From Alkaliphilus sp. B6464 (lineage in GTDB: Bacteria > Bacillota > Clostridia > Peptostreptococcales > Natronincolaceae): a stretch of DNA of 64,000 nt. A program made the position numbers and the translations under genes. Of this stretch, positions 43,616 to 52,404 are shown in pieces (within the stretch, counting starts at the first letter, position 1; the number at the start of each line of letters is the position of its first letter). The stretch spans positions 2,852,001 through 2,916,000 of the forward strand of contig NZ_CP058557.1 in the NCBI RefSeq assembly GCF_018141165.1. Direction: 5' to 3'. The notes beneath the pieces are model-generated. The model made no database searches and was not told the origin of the DNA. It saw only the letters and a list, made by a program, of their open reading frames with translations.

Positions 43616-44599
43616 CTATTCCACCTCTCCTTCATTATCATATAACCAGCAACGAACTTTACGCCCTGTGTCTATAGACTTTAATTCTGGAACTTTACTT
43701 TGGCATATTTCCATTGCATGACTACATCTTGGATGGAATGAACACCCTTCTGGCATAGCTAAAGGATTTGGTACACTACCTGGTATTACATCTAATCTCT
43801 TTGCTCCACCTTCTAAGCTTGGTTTTGATTTCATTAGTCCAACTGTATAAGGATGTTTTGGCTTCTTAAATAAATCTACTACTTCAGCTTCTTCTACTAC
43901 TCTTCCAGCATACATGACTATAACATGATCTGCCATTTCTGCCACAACTCCTAAGTCATGGGTTATTAACATTATCGCAGTGTTTAGCTTCTCTTTTAAT
44001 TCTTTCATTAACTCTATAATCTGAGCTTGAATAGTAACGTCTAAAGCAGTGGTTGGCTCATCAGCAATTAAAAGTTTTGGATTACATGACAATGCCATGG
44101 CTATCATTGCTCTTTGCCTCATACCACCACTAAATTGATGGGGATAATCATCCACAACTTCTTCTGCTCTTGGTATACCAACAATTTTTAACATTTCAAT
44201 GCACTTTTCACGTGCGGCTTTTTTATCCATATTTTGATGAAGCATTATAGCTTCCATGATTTGACTTCCAATTGTAAATACAGGGTTTAATGAAGTCATT
44301 GGCTCTTGAAAAATCATTGCAATATCATTTCCCCTAATTCTTCGCATTTCTGATTCTGATAATTCTACTATATTTTTATCATCAAATATAATTTCTCCAT
44401 CAACAATTTTTCCTGGAGGTGTTGGGATAAGTCTCATAATAGACATTGAAGTAATACTTTTTCCACATCCTGACTCTCCAACTATTCCTAAAGTTTGACC
44501 TGGCTTTAAATTGAAATCAACACCATTTACAGCTGGTACAACTCCGTCCTCTGTATAAAAGTGGGTCTTTAAGTTTTTTACTTCCAATAAATTTTTCAT
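43616..44599 (-). CDS. Peptide ABC transporter ATP-binding protein (OppD/DppD type), third operon
   Basis: ATPase subunit of 327 residues: Walker [11 protein letters not shown]-loop FQEPMTSLNPV, signature FSGGMRQR, Walker B LLIADEP, switch HDLG, and a C-terminal CSFHPRCSHAMEIC with a later CWLY. It pairs with the next gene in the dimer of ATPases. GGAGGTG precedes the ATG. Confidence 0.94.
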   Translation of the reverse strand: MKNLLEVKNLKTHFYTEDGVVPAVNGVDFNLKPGQTLGIVGESGCGKSITSMSIMRLIPTPPGKIVDGEIIFDDKNIVELSESEMRRIRGNDIAMIFQEPMTSLNPVFTIGSQIMEAIMLHQNMDKKAAREKCIEMLKIVGIPRAEEVVDDYPHQFSGGMRQRAMIAMALSCNPKLLIADEPTTALDVTIQAQIIELMKELKEKLNTAIMLITHDLGVVAEMADHVIVMYAGRVVEEAEVVDLFKKPKHPYTVGLMKSKPSLEGGAKRLDVIPGSVPNPLAMPEGCSFHPRCSHAMEICQSKVPELKSIDTGRKVRCWLYDNEGEVE

Positions 44600-44614
44600 A
44601 TCTACACCTCCTAC

Positions 44615-45529
44615 CTATTGTTTTAGTCTTGGATCTAGTGCATCTCTTAATCCATCCCCTAGTAAATTCAAGCTCATAACGGTTACAAATATTGCAAGTC
44701 CTGGTGGTATCCATTGCCACCAACGATATTTAAGTACATATTGACTTTTAGCATCGGTTAACATATTACCCCAAGATGGTATTGGCGGAGCTACACCTAG
44801 ACCTAAGAAACTTAGGGAGGATTCCGTTAATATAGCTCCTGCAATTCCTATAGTAGCAGAAACTATTACAGATGCCATAGTATTTGGCAGAAGATGAGCT
44901 ACAATTTTTCTAAAATCGCTAATACCAAGTGCTGTAGCAGCTTCCATAAATTCTCTTTCTCTTAAAGACAGAATTTCTGCCCTTACTATTCTGGCAATAC
45001 CTGGCCAACCTAAAACACCTATTACGAGCATAATATTATAAATACTCGGCTTAAGCATAGCAACAATCGTAATAGCTATAGGCAAAAATGGCAAACAAGC
45101 AAAAACGTCTGCAACTCTCATAATTACATTATCTACACTTTTGCCATAGTATCCAGCTATACCTCCTAATAAAACACCCAGAACTATCCTTATTCCTGTT
45201 GAAACAAATCCTACAGTTAGGGAGATTCTACCACCATATAATAATCTTGTGAAAATATCTCGTCCTAGTGAATCTGTACCTAAAAGATGTTCGCTACCAG
45301 GTTTTGCATTTGAATTAACAAGATTAACAGCATCACGTCCATAGGGAGTTAAAAATGGTGCAAATATAGCTGCAATAGCCATTATTGTTATTACTATTAG
45401 TCCTAACATAGCTAATTTATTTCTCCTAAGTCGTTTCCACATTATTTTCCACGGGCCTATTACAGTACTTTCTGTAGCTAAGTTTTTTCCTTTATTAATA
45501 TCTATTTTTTGTTTTTTTTCACTTATCAT
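44615..45529 (-). CDS. Peptide ABC transporter permease (OppC/DppC type), third operon
   Basis: 304 residues with a cytoplasmic N-terminal tail, a first helix near 40-60 (KLAMLGLIVITIMAIAAIF) and a core of five more segments. The ATPase-contact loop is EAATALGISDFRKIVAHLLPN. GGGGGG precedes the ATG. It ends 15 bases before the OppD-type gene. Confidence 0.93.
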   Translation of the reverse strand: MISEKKQKIDINKGKNLATESTVIGPWKIMWKRLRRNKLAMLGLIVITIMAIAAIFAPFLTPYGRDAVNLVNSNAKPGSEHLLGTDSLGRDIFTRLLYGGRISLTVGFVSTGIRIVLGVLLGGIAGYYGKSVDNVIMRVADVFACLPFLPIAITIVAMLKPSIYNIMLVIGVLGWPGIARIVRAEILSLREREFMEAATALGISDFRKIVAHLLPNTMASVIVSATIGIAGAILTESSLSFLGLGVAPPIPSWGNMLTDAKSQYVLKYRWWQWIPPGLAIFVTVMSLNLLGDGLRDALDPRLKQ

Positions 45530-45547
45530 ATATATTTTCCCCCCTTC

Positions 45548-46513
45548 TTAATCTACTCTTATTCTAGGGTCTACAAATGCATAGGATATGTCTGCTACTA
45601 GGTTGCCAAATAAAGTAAAAATAGCTAAAAACATATTTATCCCCATCATTAGTGGATAGTCCCTTTGCAGTACTGCCTGATGTTGAAGTTTACCTATACC
45701 AGGAAGTACGAATACCATTTCAGTCATTAATGCGCCTGAAAATAGGGTAGGTAGAGAAAATCCTAGAAGTGTAATTACAGGTATTAAAGCATTTCTTAAA
45801 GCATGTTTATATATTACAACCTTTTCCCTTAAGCCCTTAGCTCTTGCTGTACGTACATAATCTTGTCTAATTACTTCTAGCATACTAGATCTTGTATATC
45901 TCATAAAACTTCCTGCACCACTTAAACTAAGAACTACCAAAGGCAATATACTATGTTTAAGTATGTCCGGAAAGTTTGTCCTAAATGATAGTGGCATACC
46001 AGGAGTCACTAAACCCGATATAGGAAACCATCGAATATCAATAGCAAACCATTTAATTAAAAGTAATGCAAAGAAAAATGTTGGGATAGATATTCCAATT
46101 AAGGCAAATACAGTACCACCATAATCAAAGATTGAATACTGTTTTGTTGCCGAAATTACTCCAATAGGTACAGCTATTATTAAACTTATTATTAATGATA
46201 CAAAAGAAATATAAAATGTTGCCCACATTCTTTCGCCTATTAGCTTTGCAACAGGCTGTTTTAATTGAATTGAATTACCAAAGTTCCCTTTTAGCATATT
46301 ACTAATGTAATCTATATATTGTTCTGGTCCAGATTTGTTGAGTCCATAGGCTTCTTCTAATCTTTGAAGTTGCTCTACAGTCATGTTTGGATCTGAATAA
46401 AATGATGCTAGGGGAGACCCTGGAGCTAACTGAAATATAGAAAAAAGCAGAATACTAACTCCAATCAAGATTGGAATTTGCTGTAGTAATCTTCTTACAA
46501 TAAACTTACCCAT
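45548..46513 (-). CDS. Peptide ABC transporter permease (OppB/DppB type), third operon
   Basis: From the ATG at 46513 (MGKFIVRRLLQQIPILIGVS), behind AGAAGGAGG, it has 321 residues. A longer frame starting at 46549 is less likely because it would begin ahead of the ribosome site. The permease has six hydrophobic segments and an EAA-type loop RTARAKGLREKVVIYKHALRNAL. It is clearly diverged from OppB of the tandem copies. Confidence 0.92.
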   Translation of the reverse strand: MGKFIVRRLLQQIPILIGVSILLFSIFQLAPGSPLASFYSDPNMTVEQLQRLEEAYGLNKSGPEQYIDYISNMLKGNFGNSIQLKQPVAKLIGERMWATFYISFVSLIISLIIAVPIGVISATKQYSIFDYGGTVFALIGISIPTFFFALLLIKWFAIDIRWFPISGLVTPGMPLSFRTNFPDILKHSILPLVVLSLSGAGSFMRYTRSSMLEVIRQDYVRTARAKGLREKVVIYKHALRNALIPVITLLGFSLPTLFSGALMTEMVFVLPGIGKLQHQAVLQRDYPLMMGINMFLAIFTLFGNLVADISYAFVDPRIRVD

Positions 46514-46600
46514 ATATAATCCTCCTTCTGTAAGGTTTAGTAAGTACATATAGCCTAGAGAACTAGGCTATATGTATATAGAATTGATTAGAAACTCTAA

Positions 46601-48310
46601 TTATTGAACAATTTCGATTAAATGAGAATTTGTTGACCATTGAGTGAACTCTGTAGGATTAAAGTTTTTAACTCTCTTGTTTACTAACCATGGGTTCATT
46701 CTTACATAAACGAATATATATGGTAGTTCTTCGTTAAATTCTTTAGCAAGCTCTAAGTAAATATCTTTACGCTTTGCTTCATCAAATTCAGTTTGACCTT
46801 TAACCATTAATTCTTCAATTTTATCATTTTGGAAATATCCTTTGTTGTTTCCTGGAGGTAATGTAGTCTTACTGAAAGTAGAATACATATCTGGGTCTGC
46901 AGTTAATCCCCAAGCCGCATTAGTAATATCCCACTTCCCTTTATTACCTGGATCACTTGTTAACTCCGATAAAGAGTTAAAGTCCATTAAAACGATTTCA
47001 CAATCTACACCGATTTGCTTCCAGTTTTCTGCCGCTAGAGCACTAACCTTTGTAGACCATTCTGCCTCATTGTAAGATGTCCATTTAAATGCTAATTTCT
47101 TTCCATCTTTGTATCTAAATCCATCGTTACCCATTGTCCAGCCAGCTTGATCTAATAATTCGCCAGCTTTTTCTGGATTATATTTATATTCGTTTAATTG
47201 GCTTAGGTCTGGATATGCCCAGGATACTGGTGAAATTGGAGTATGGGCAACTTGACCACCCAAGTCACCAAAGAAGGACTGAACAAATCCATGTCTATCT
47301 AGTCCATAAACAAGGGCTTGCCTAACTAATTTGTCTTGGAAAATTGGGTTTGTAAAGTTAAATGCAGCATATGCATAGCCGTTATTCCAGTTGTTAATTA
47401 ATTCTGAATGTTTATAACCTTCTATAACCTCGTAGTTTTCCTTAGCGTTTTCAAAGTTTACAGCATCTACAGAACCGACTTCAAACTCTGCTAATTCGTT
47501 TTCGTTAGCAACTACTTTCCATATAATACCATCAAGTTTTGGAGCACCTTGCCAGTAATCTTTGTTAGGCTCTAACTCCACATATTGCTCAACTTCATAT
47601 TTCTTTAATTTAAATGCTCCATTTCCTAATGGATCACGGTCTAAAGCTGCCATTTCCTCTGCATTTGCTTTTTCATAATAGTGTTTTGGTACTGGGTAAA
47701 AATTTGCTATTTGTCTTAATGTAACTGACATAGCTTTTTCTACAATAACTTCAACTGTATATTTATCTAATGCCTTTATACCTTCTGCAACTTCTGCTTT
47801 TCCATCTTTTACATCCTTAGCACCAACTATACTTTGTATTCCTGCGATATATAGTTTACCTTTATAATCTGGTGCTAATATTGTGTTATAGCTGAATACA
47901 ACATCATCAGCAGTTACTTCAGTTCCGTCATGCCATTTTATACCTTCTCGTAAATGGAAAGTATAAACTAATCCATCATCAGATACTTTATATTCCTTAG
48001 CTAAAGCACCATCTGTAGTTAAAGCTCCACTTGGCTCAACTTGTAGTAATGGATCAAATATTAATTCGTATATGTATCGATCATATGTCGTACTAGATGT
48101 AAGTGGGTTAAATATACCCTGCGGGCTTGTTCCACCTACTGTTAACACATTACCTCTTTCAGCACCTGGATAAACTGCACCTGGTTCTTCTGTCACTTCA
48201 TTTCCTGGGCCCGGTTCAACCGCAGCCGGTTCCTTAGGTGTACAACCTATAAGGAATGTAGATACTACCATTGCGAAAATCAATAATAATACAACACTTT
48301 TTTTCAACAT
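46601..48310 (-). CDS. Peptide-binding lipoprotein (SBP_bac_5), third operon
   Basis: 569-residue cluster C binding protein, longer than the tandem OppA proteins and only distantly similar. It has a signal peptide with lipobox FLIGC (Cys at about 23), then an acidic Pro/Glu/Gly-rich linker. The core includes YTFHLREGIKWHDGTEVTADDV and RDPLGNGAFKLKKYE. It is the first gene of the operon, with a ~260-base leader behind the likely promoter. The different binding protein implies a different peptide range from the tandem pair. Confidence 0.93.
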   Translation of the reverse strand: MLKKSVVLLLIFAMVVSTFLIGCTPKEPAAVEPGPGNEVTEEPGAVYPGAERGNVLTVGGTSPQGIFNPLTSSTTYDRYIYELIFDPLLQVEPSGALTTDGALAKEYKVSDDGLVYTFHLREGIKWHDGTEVTADDVVFSYNTILAPDYKGKLYIAGIQSIVGAKDVKDGKAEVAEGIKALDKYTVEVIVEKAMSVTLRQIANFYPVPKHYYEKANAEEMAALDRDPLGNGAFKLKKYEVEQYVELEPNKDYWQGAPKLDGIIWKVVANENELAEFEVGSVDAVNFENAKENYEVIEGYKHSELINNWNNGYAYAAFNFTNPIFQDKLVRQALVYGLDRHGFVQSFFGDLGGQVAHTPISPVSWAYPDLSQLNEYKYNPEKAGELLDQAGWTMGNDGFRYKDGKKLAFKWTSYNEAEWSTKVSALAAENWKQIGVDCEIVLMDFNSLSELTSDPGNKGKWDITNAAWGLTADPDMYSTFSKTTLPPGNNKGYFQNDKIEELMVKGQTEFDEAKRKDIYLELAKEFNEELPYIFVYVRMNPWLVNKRVKNFNPTEFTQWSTNSHLIEIVQ

Positions 48311-48651
48311 TTTGTTTCCCCCTTAAATATTTTTATTAGTTTAAAATTATAGTAAATATTTTTAAGCATACCCCCTTTCAAGTTATAATTTAATTTTAAA
48401 AGTCGTAGATGTTATAAATATTTATATTTTTTGTATAGCTATATATGTATTTTGTTCTTCTTGCCAGTTATAAAATAGCTTGATTATACTGCATATAGTG
48501 GTTCAAATTTATTATTATTTGTTATTAGTTTAAAAATATTCATCGATTCTTAATAATAGTAATCCTTATTTTATTACATTTTATTAATAATTTCAATAAT
48601 TTTTATTAACATTTGTAATAATTTTCAGTATTCAGATAATGGATCTTAGTT
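48311..48651 (-). other. Long leader region upstream of the third transporter operon
   Basis: AT-rich and without a supportable gene. It contains the promoter pair at 48568-48596. No hairpin-rich riboswitch fold is obvious by eye, and no clear terminator follows the M28-like gene that ends at 48652. Confidence 0.4.
48568..48596 (-). promoter_or_regulatory. Likely promoter of the third transporter operon
   Basis: On the minus strand TTGAAA (48591-48596), 17 bases, TAAAAT (48568-48573). It implies a ~250-base untranslated leader. A TATAAT nearer the gene (about 48487) lacks a matching -35. Confidence 0.5.
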
Positions 48652-50748
48652 TTATAGCTTTAATCTACTATCTGTTGATTTTAAGTTTATTACTTCCTTT
48701 GAAATAACATAAGGACTATATGTAAAAGTTGTTAATATGATAAATACTGTTAGAAACATAATTGTCAATTTTAAATAGTTCTTTGTCTGAGTCTCTTTAT
48801 TAAATATCCAAGTTACAAACAAAGAAAATAATAGAATTAATAGAATAACTATATATTGGGAGTTATAAAAAGATAGTAGTTTAGGATAAATAATAGAGTA
48901 TCTATAGTCATAAAAATTATTAAATCCCTTCATAAATACAATGTAAGTGACTAATGACACAAATAATAAGTAACTGGTCTTATTAAATTTCTTTGAAAAA
49001 TAATGTAATATAGTTATGATTAAAATAATCAATAGTAAAACAATACTTAAATAGACTATCATAGGTAAGGTAGAAAAAATATTATTAGCTAACATATAAC
49101 CCAAGGAAATTGACGTAACATTAACATCTTGCATAAGCAGTCCTGTAATTTCACTTATATTATGCTTAGTTTGCATGATTAAAACAGTAATGAAAAACGA
49201 CATCAATAAATATGTAGTTATAATCGGTTTAGAATTTAACCATAATCCTAGTTTATTTTGTTTAGATTTATTTGATATATAGCATTTTAAAAGCACTAAT
49301 ACAGCTCCAATAGGAATTAACCACCATGTAGCCATAAAAATATAAGCTACTTCTAAAAGTAAATGTTTATTCCCATAATATTCAATATAGTTATTGATTA
49401 AAATACCGACTTCTTTGATCTTAGATAGATTAATATTGCTAACAGTATTTAAAGTTGTACCAATATTTTCATTATTATTATAAGTAAGTATTGAAGCTAC
49501 AATGCCAGAATTTCTAAATAAGATATGTTCTCCATCCACATAACTATCATCTAACTCATGTGAAATTTCTAATTGATTACTAATATTATCAAATTGATTT
49601 AATACCTTCTTCCCTACTAATCTATTAACCCTTGGATTTAAAAATGTAGCAATTTTTAATATACTCTCTTCTGGTGCAGATACATTATCTAAATAAATTA
49701 TTTCAGTTTTCTCTGGTGGAACTAGAAGATCTCTTAAATACTCCATAATCCCTACAGATCCAATGTGTTTACCATTAAACCCTGCAAATACAATGGTAGA
49801 ATCTATCTTTTCATCTTTAGCTGCAAGTACACGGGCTAGTTCAAGCATTAAAGAGGTAGATGTAGCATTATCCGACGCTCCTAGATATTGTTCCTTTTTG
49901 CAATTCATTCCTAAGCCATCTATAGAGGTTGCTATTATAATATAATTACCATTAGGATAACTAGACCCTGGTATAAATCCATAAATATTATTAGATAAGA
50001 CTGTATTAAAAGAAATCGGCACATGTATATCAAGCTTATATCCTTCATTTGTATAAGAGATTAATTTCTCATACGTCCCATCATTTACACCAATTTTAAT
50101 AAATCCTTTAGTTGGAAGCCATTTGTTTTTATATCCTAAGTTAATATTTGGTTCTTTAATGGGATGAGTTTCTGGATAAATAATTACGCTAGTTTTTCCT
50201 ATATAGTATAATCTGTCATCTACTTCTTCTTGACTAAGTCCTAGCTTTTTTATGCTATCATCTTCATAGTTAATAAGAATAGCTTTATCTTTAAATTTAT
50301 CACTAGATTCAATAAGTTCTTTAGGATTAATAACATGTGTTATATTTCCTTTAAAGCTCCCTCCCATACTCATATTATCTAATCTAATTGTAAAGTCTTT
50401 CCTTTCTTCATATGAATCAACTATATCTCCATTGTTATTAATTACGTTAAACCTTGGTGATCCAATCCATTCAAAACTAACTGTTTCAAATTCTTTTTTA
50501 TATCCTTCTTCAATAAAACTATGTAATCCAATGGATTTAAAGTGATTTTCTATATACTCCACGGTTTTTTCATTACCTTTAGTACCAATTAATCTTCCTT
50601 CGTATTTTGCTGAGGTCAATATATCTATATGGGATTTAATATTAACTTCCTCAATATTTGCTTTTATTGGCTGCCCAATAGCATAGCCAGTTGTAAAGAC
50701 TAAAACAAATAATAAGAGAAAAATTAATTTTAAATATACATTTTTCAA
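48652..50748 (-). CDS. Membrane-anchored M28-like protein, predicted catalytically inactive
   Basis: 698 residues: a signal-like helix (about 7-26), an M28-type domain with an inserted PA-like region (about 30-450), and about seven membrane helices in the last third. Compared with active M28 aminopeptidases the zinc sites are damaged. The HxD motif reads TSID, the catalytic Glu-Glu pair reads Lys-His in FAGFNGKHIGSVG, and the final His before Thr reads Gly (NIGTTLNT). The bridging Asp in ASDNATS and the Asp in YLDN remain. The start is a TTG behind AGGAGG. A ligand-binding or regulatory role is possible. Confidence 0.7.
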   Translation of the reverse strand: MKNVYLKLIFLLLFVLVFTTGYAIGQPIKANIEEVNIKSHIDILTSAKYEGRLIGTKGNEKTVEYIENHFKSIGLHSFIEEGYKKEFETVSFEWIGSPRFNVINNNGDIVDSYEERKDFTIRLDNMSMGGSFKGNITHVINPKELIESSDKFKDKAILINYEDDSIKKLGLSQEEVDDRLYYIGKTSVIIYPETHPIKEPNINLGYKNKWLPTKGFIKIGVNDGTYEKLISYTNEGYKLDIHVPISFNTVLSNNIYGFIPGSSYPNGNYIIIATSIDGLGMNCKKEQYLGASDNATSTSLMLELARVLAAKDEKIDSTIVFAGFNGKHIGSVGIMEYLRDLLVPPEKTEIIYLDNVSAPEESILKIATFLNPRVNRLVGKKVLNQFDNISNQLEISHELDDSYVDGEHILFRNSGIVASILTYNNNENIGTTLNTVSNINLSKIKEVGILINNYIEYYGNKHLLLEVAYIFMATWWLIPIGAVLVLLKCYISNKSKQNKLGLWLNSKPIITTYLLMSFFITVLIMQTKHNISEITGLLMQDVNVTSISLGYMLANNIFSTLPMIVYLSIVLLLIILIITILHYFSKKFNKTSYLLFVSLVTYIVFMKGFNNFYDYRYSIIYPKLLSFYNSQYIVILLILLFSLFVTWIFNKETQTKNYLKLTIMFLTVFIILTTFTYSPYVISKEVINLKSTDSRLKL

Positions 50749-51015
50749 ATTTGTTACCTCCTAGATATTTTGTACTATTTAGAATTTTATACTATATTCT
50801 ATATATTCTGTAATTATCCTGCTAATATTTTCTAAATCTTTCTAAATTTTATATATACTTCTCAATCTATAGATATGCGTATTAACTTAACCTATTCTTA
50901 AAATATAATCCAAGCCTTTATTTAAACACGTTTTACAAAATATCTATTTAATAAGATTTATACTTTTCTATGGGTTATAAAACTAGAAGGATTACAATCT
51001 ATTTATAAAAAATAA

Positions 51016-51024
51016 TGATATAAT
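51016..51024 (+). promoter_or_regulatory. Extended -10 element for the Nudix gene
   Basis: TGATATAAT (TG-N-TATAAT) lies 40 bases before the Nudix start. No well-spaced -35 is seen. The rest of the divergent gap 50749-51063 is AT-rich and holds no gene. Confidence 0.5.
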
Positions 51025-51063
51025 AGAATACACCGAATATTAACAGGAGGAGCATTTCATACT

Positions 51064-51675
51064 ATGGATATTAAATTGATTAAAGAAACAATAAAAAGCA
51101 AGAAACCTGTTATTCTAGATATTATGTATGAATCTGCAGTTATTGTTCCAATAATTAAAGTGGATGGAGACTATCATATTCTTTTCCAAGTTCGATCCTT
51201 TTCGCTTAATACCCAACCAGGTGAAATATGTTTTCCAGGAGGTAGATTAGAAGATAATGAAGATGCATTTAGTTGCGCTATACGGGAAACATCTGAAGAA
51301 CTAAATATTTCTAAAGACAATATTGAAATTTTAGGTGAGCTAGACTACTTAGTAACTCCATTTAATATGGCTATATATTCATTTTGTGGAATTCTTAATG
51401 ATGTTCAATTTAATTCTATTGAATATAACAAAGATGAAGTTTCTTCTATATTTTCTGTACCTATAAAGGAGTTGTTAAAACAAGAGCCTCAAGTAAGTAA
51501 CATGACAATCCACACTGAGCCCATAGACAATTTTCCATTCCAGTTAGTGCAAAATGGAAAAGCATATGATTGGAAGTCAGGTATATACCCAGTTTATTTT
51601 TATAAGTACAAAGATCATATCATATGGGGAATTACTGCTAAAATATTAAAAGGTTTTTTAGATACATTTAAATAA
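51064..51675 (+). CDS. Nudix hydrolase, CoA-pyrophosphatase type
   Basis: Likely cleaves CoA or acyl-CoA to 4'-phosphopantetheine and ADP. The 203-residue product has the CoA-specific element LFQVRSFSLNTQPGEICFPGG (about 40-60), which runs into the Nudix box GRLEDNEDAFSCAIRETSEELNI. In the box the usual last glycine is Asn. AGGAGGAG precedes the ATG at a rather long spacing. It is transcribed alone, away from the M28-like gene and towards a lipoprotein gene on the other strand. Confidence 0.85.
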   Translation: MDIKLIKETIKSKKPVILDIMYESAVIVPIIKVDGDYHILFQVRSFSLNTQPGEICFPGGRLEDNEDAFSCAIRETSEELNISKDNIEILGELDYLVTPFNMAIYSFCGILNDVQFNSIEYNKDEVSSIFSVPIKELLKQEPQVSNMTIHTEPIDNFPFQLVQNGKAYDWKSGIYPVYFYKYKDHIIWGITAKILKGFLDTFK

Positions 51676-51691
51676 CACTCGTCGGATGCTA

Positions 51692-51736
51692 CGCAAAAAA
51701 GAAGAACCTATTAGTCTCCAACTATAGGTTCTTCTT
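51692..51736 (-). terminator. Terminator overlapping the end of the lipoprotein gene
   Basis: AAGAAGAACCTA (51699-51710) pairs with TAGGTTCTTCTT (51725-51736). On the minus strand TTTTTTG follows. The 5' arm for that strand lies inside the last codons of the lipoprotein gene, so its C-terminal Glu-rich codons also build the terminator. It can also serve the convergent Nudix gene. Confidence 0.8.
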
Positions 51737-52226
51737 CTGTATTTGTCTCAAAATAGTCAACTATCTTCTGTATACTATTGTTTTTTGAAGTAAAGTAATA
51801 GCCTTCTATATAAATAAACTTATCTTTTATTAACCCATAAATAGGTTCACTTGATGCAGGATAAAAGTTTACTGTGGCAACTAAATTTTCCGCAGAGGAA
51901 TGTTCATAATTATCTATGGCGCTATGTGCAAATATATCCTCTACTACTTTATTGATCTTTTCTCCAGTACTTATTTTGCCTATAATCTGATTGTCAAGAT
52001 TTTTAACTTCAATACTAGTAGACTTGTCCAATAGATCTCTTAATTGTGTTAATGTAAAACTATCCCGTTTTTGCATTTCTCCATTAACAATTGAATCTGC
52101 TAGACCTACATCCTCTTCTTCTAATGAATTATTATCCCCTTGTTTCTCTGTACATCCTGTCATCATAATAACTATAACACTAATTATAATTATCAATACA
52201 AGTAAGTGGTTTCTTATTAATTTCAA
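51711..52226 (-). CDS. Small lipoprotein of unknown function
   Basis: From a TTG at 52226, behind AAGAAGGTGA, it has 171 residues with a signal peptide and lipobox MMTGC. The mature part has QLRDLLDKSTSIEVKNLDNQIIGKI and a later IYIEGYYFTSKN segment. I do not recognise the domain, though the pattern of alternating strands is compatible with a small beta-rich envelope domain. No operon partner is evident. Lgt, encoded at 9000-9734, would modify its cysteine. Confidence 0.7.
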   Translation of the reverse strand: MKLIRNHLLVLIIIISVIVIMMTGCTEKQGDNNSLEEEDVGLADSIVNGEMQKRDSFTLTQLRDLLDKSTSIEVKNLDNQIIGKISTGEKINKVVEDIFAHSAIDNYEHSSAENLVATVNFYPASSEPIYGLIKDKFIYIEGYYFTSKNNSIQKIVDYFETNTEEEPIVGD

Positions 52227-52404
52227 AGCTATCACCTTCTTAATTAAATTTAAGCTTAATAATCTTATTTCTATTATTGCATTTATTTTAAAATCTATAA
52301 TTCAATAATATGTTTTTAAAAATATTTATATTGTACTTTTATTAATCCAACTACTACCTTGAAGTTTGTTATTAACTTTGAGTCTAGCCAAAGTATTTTT
52401 AACA

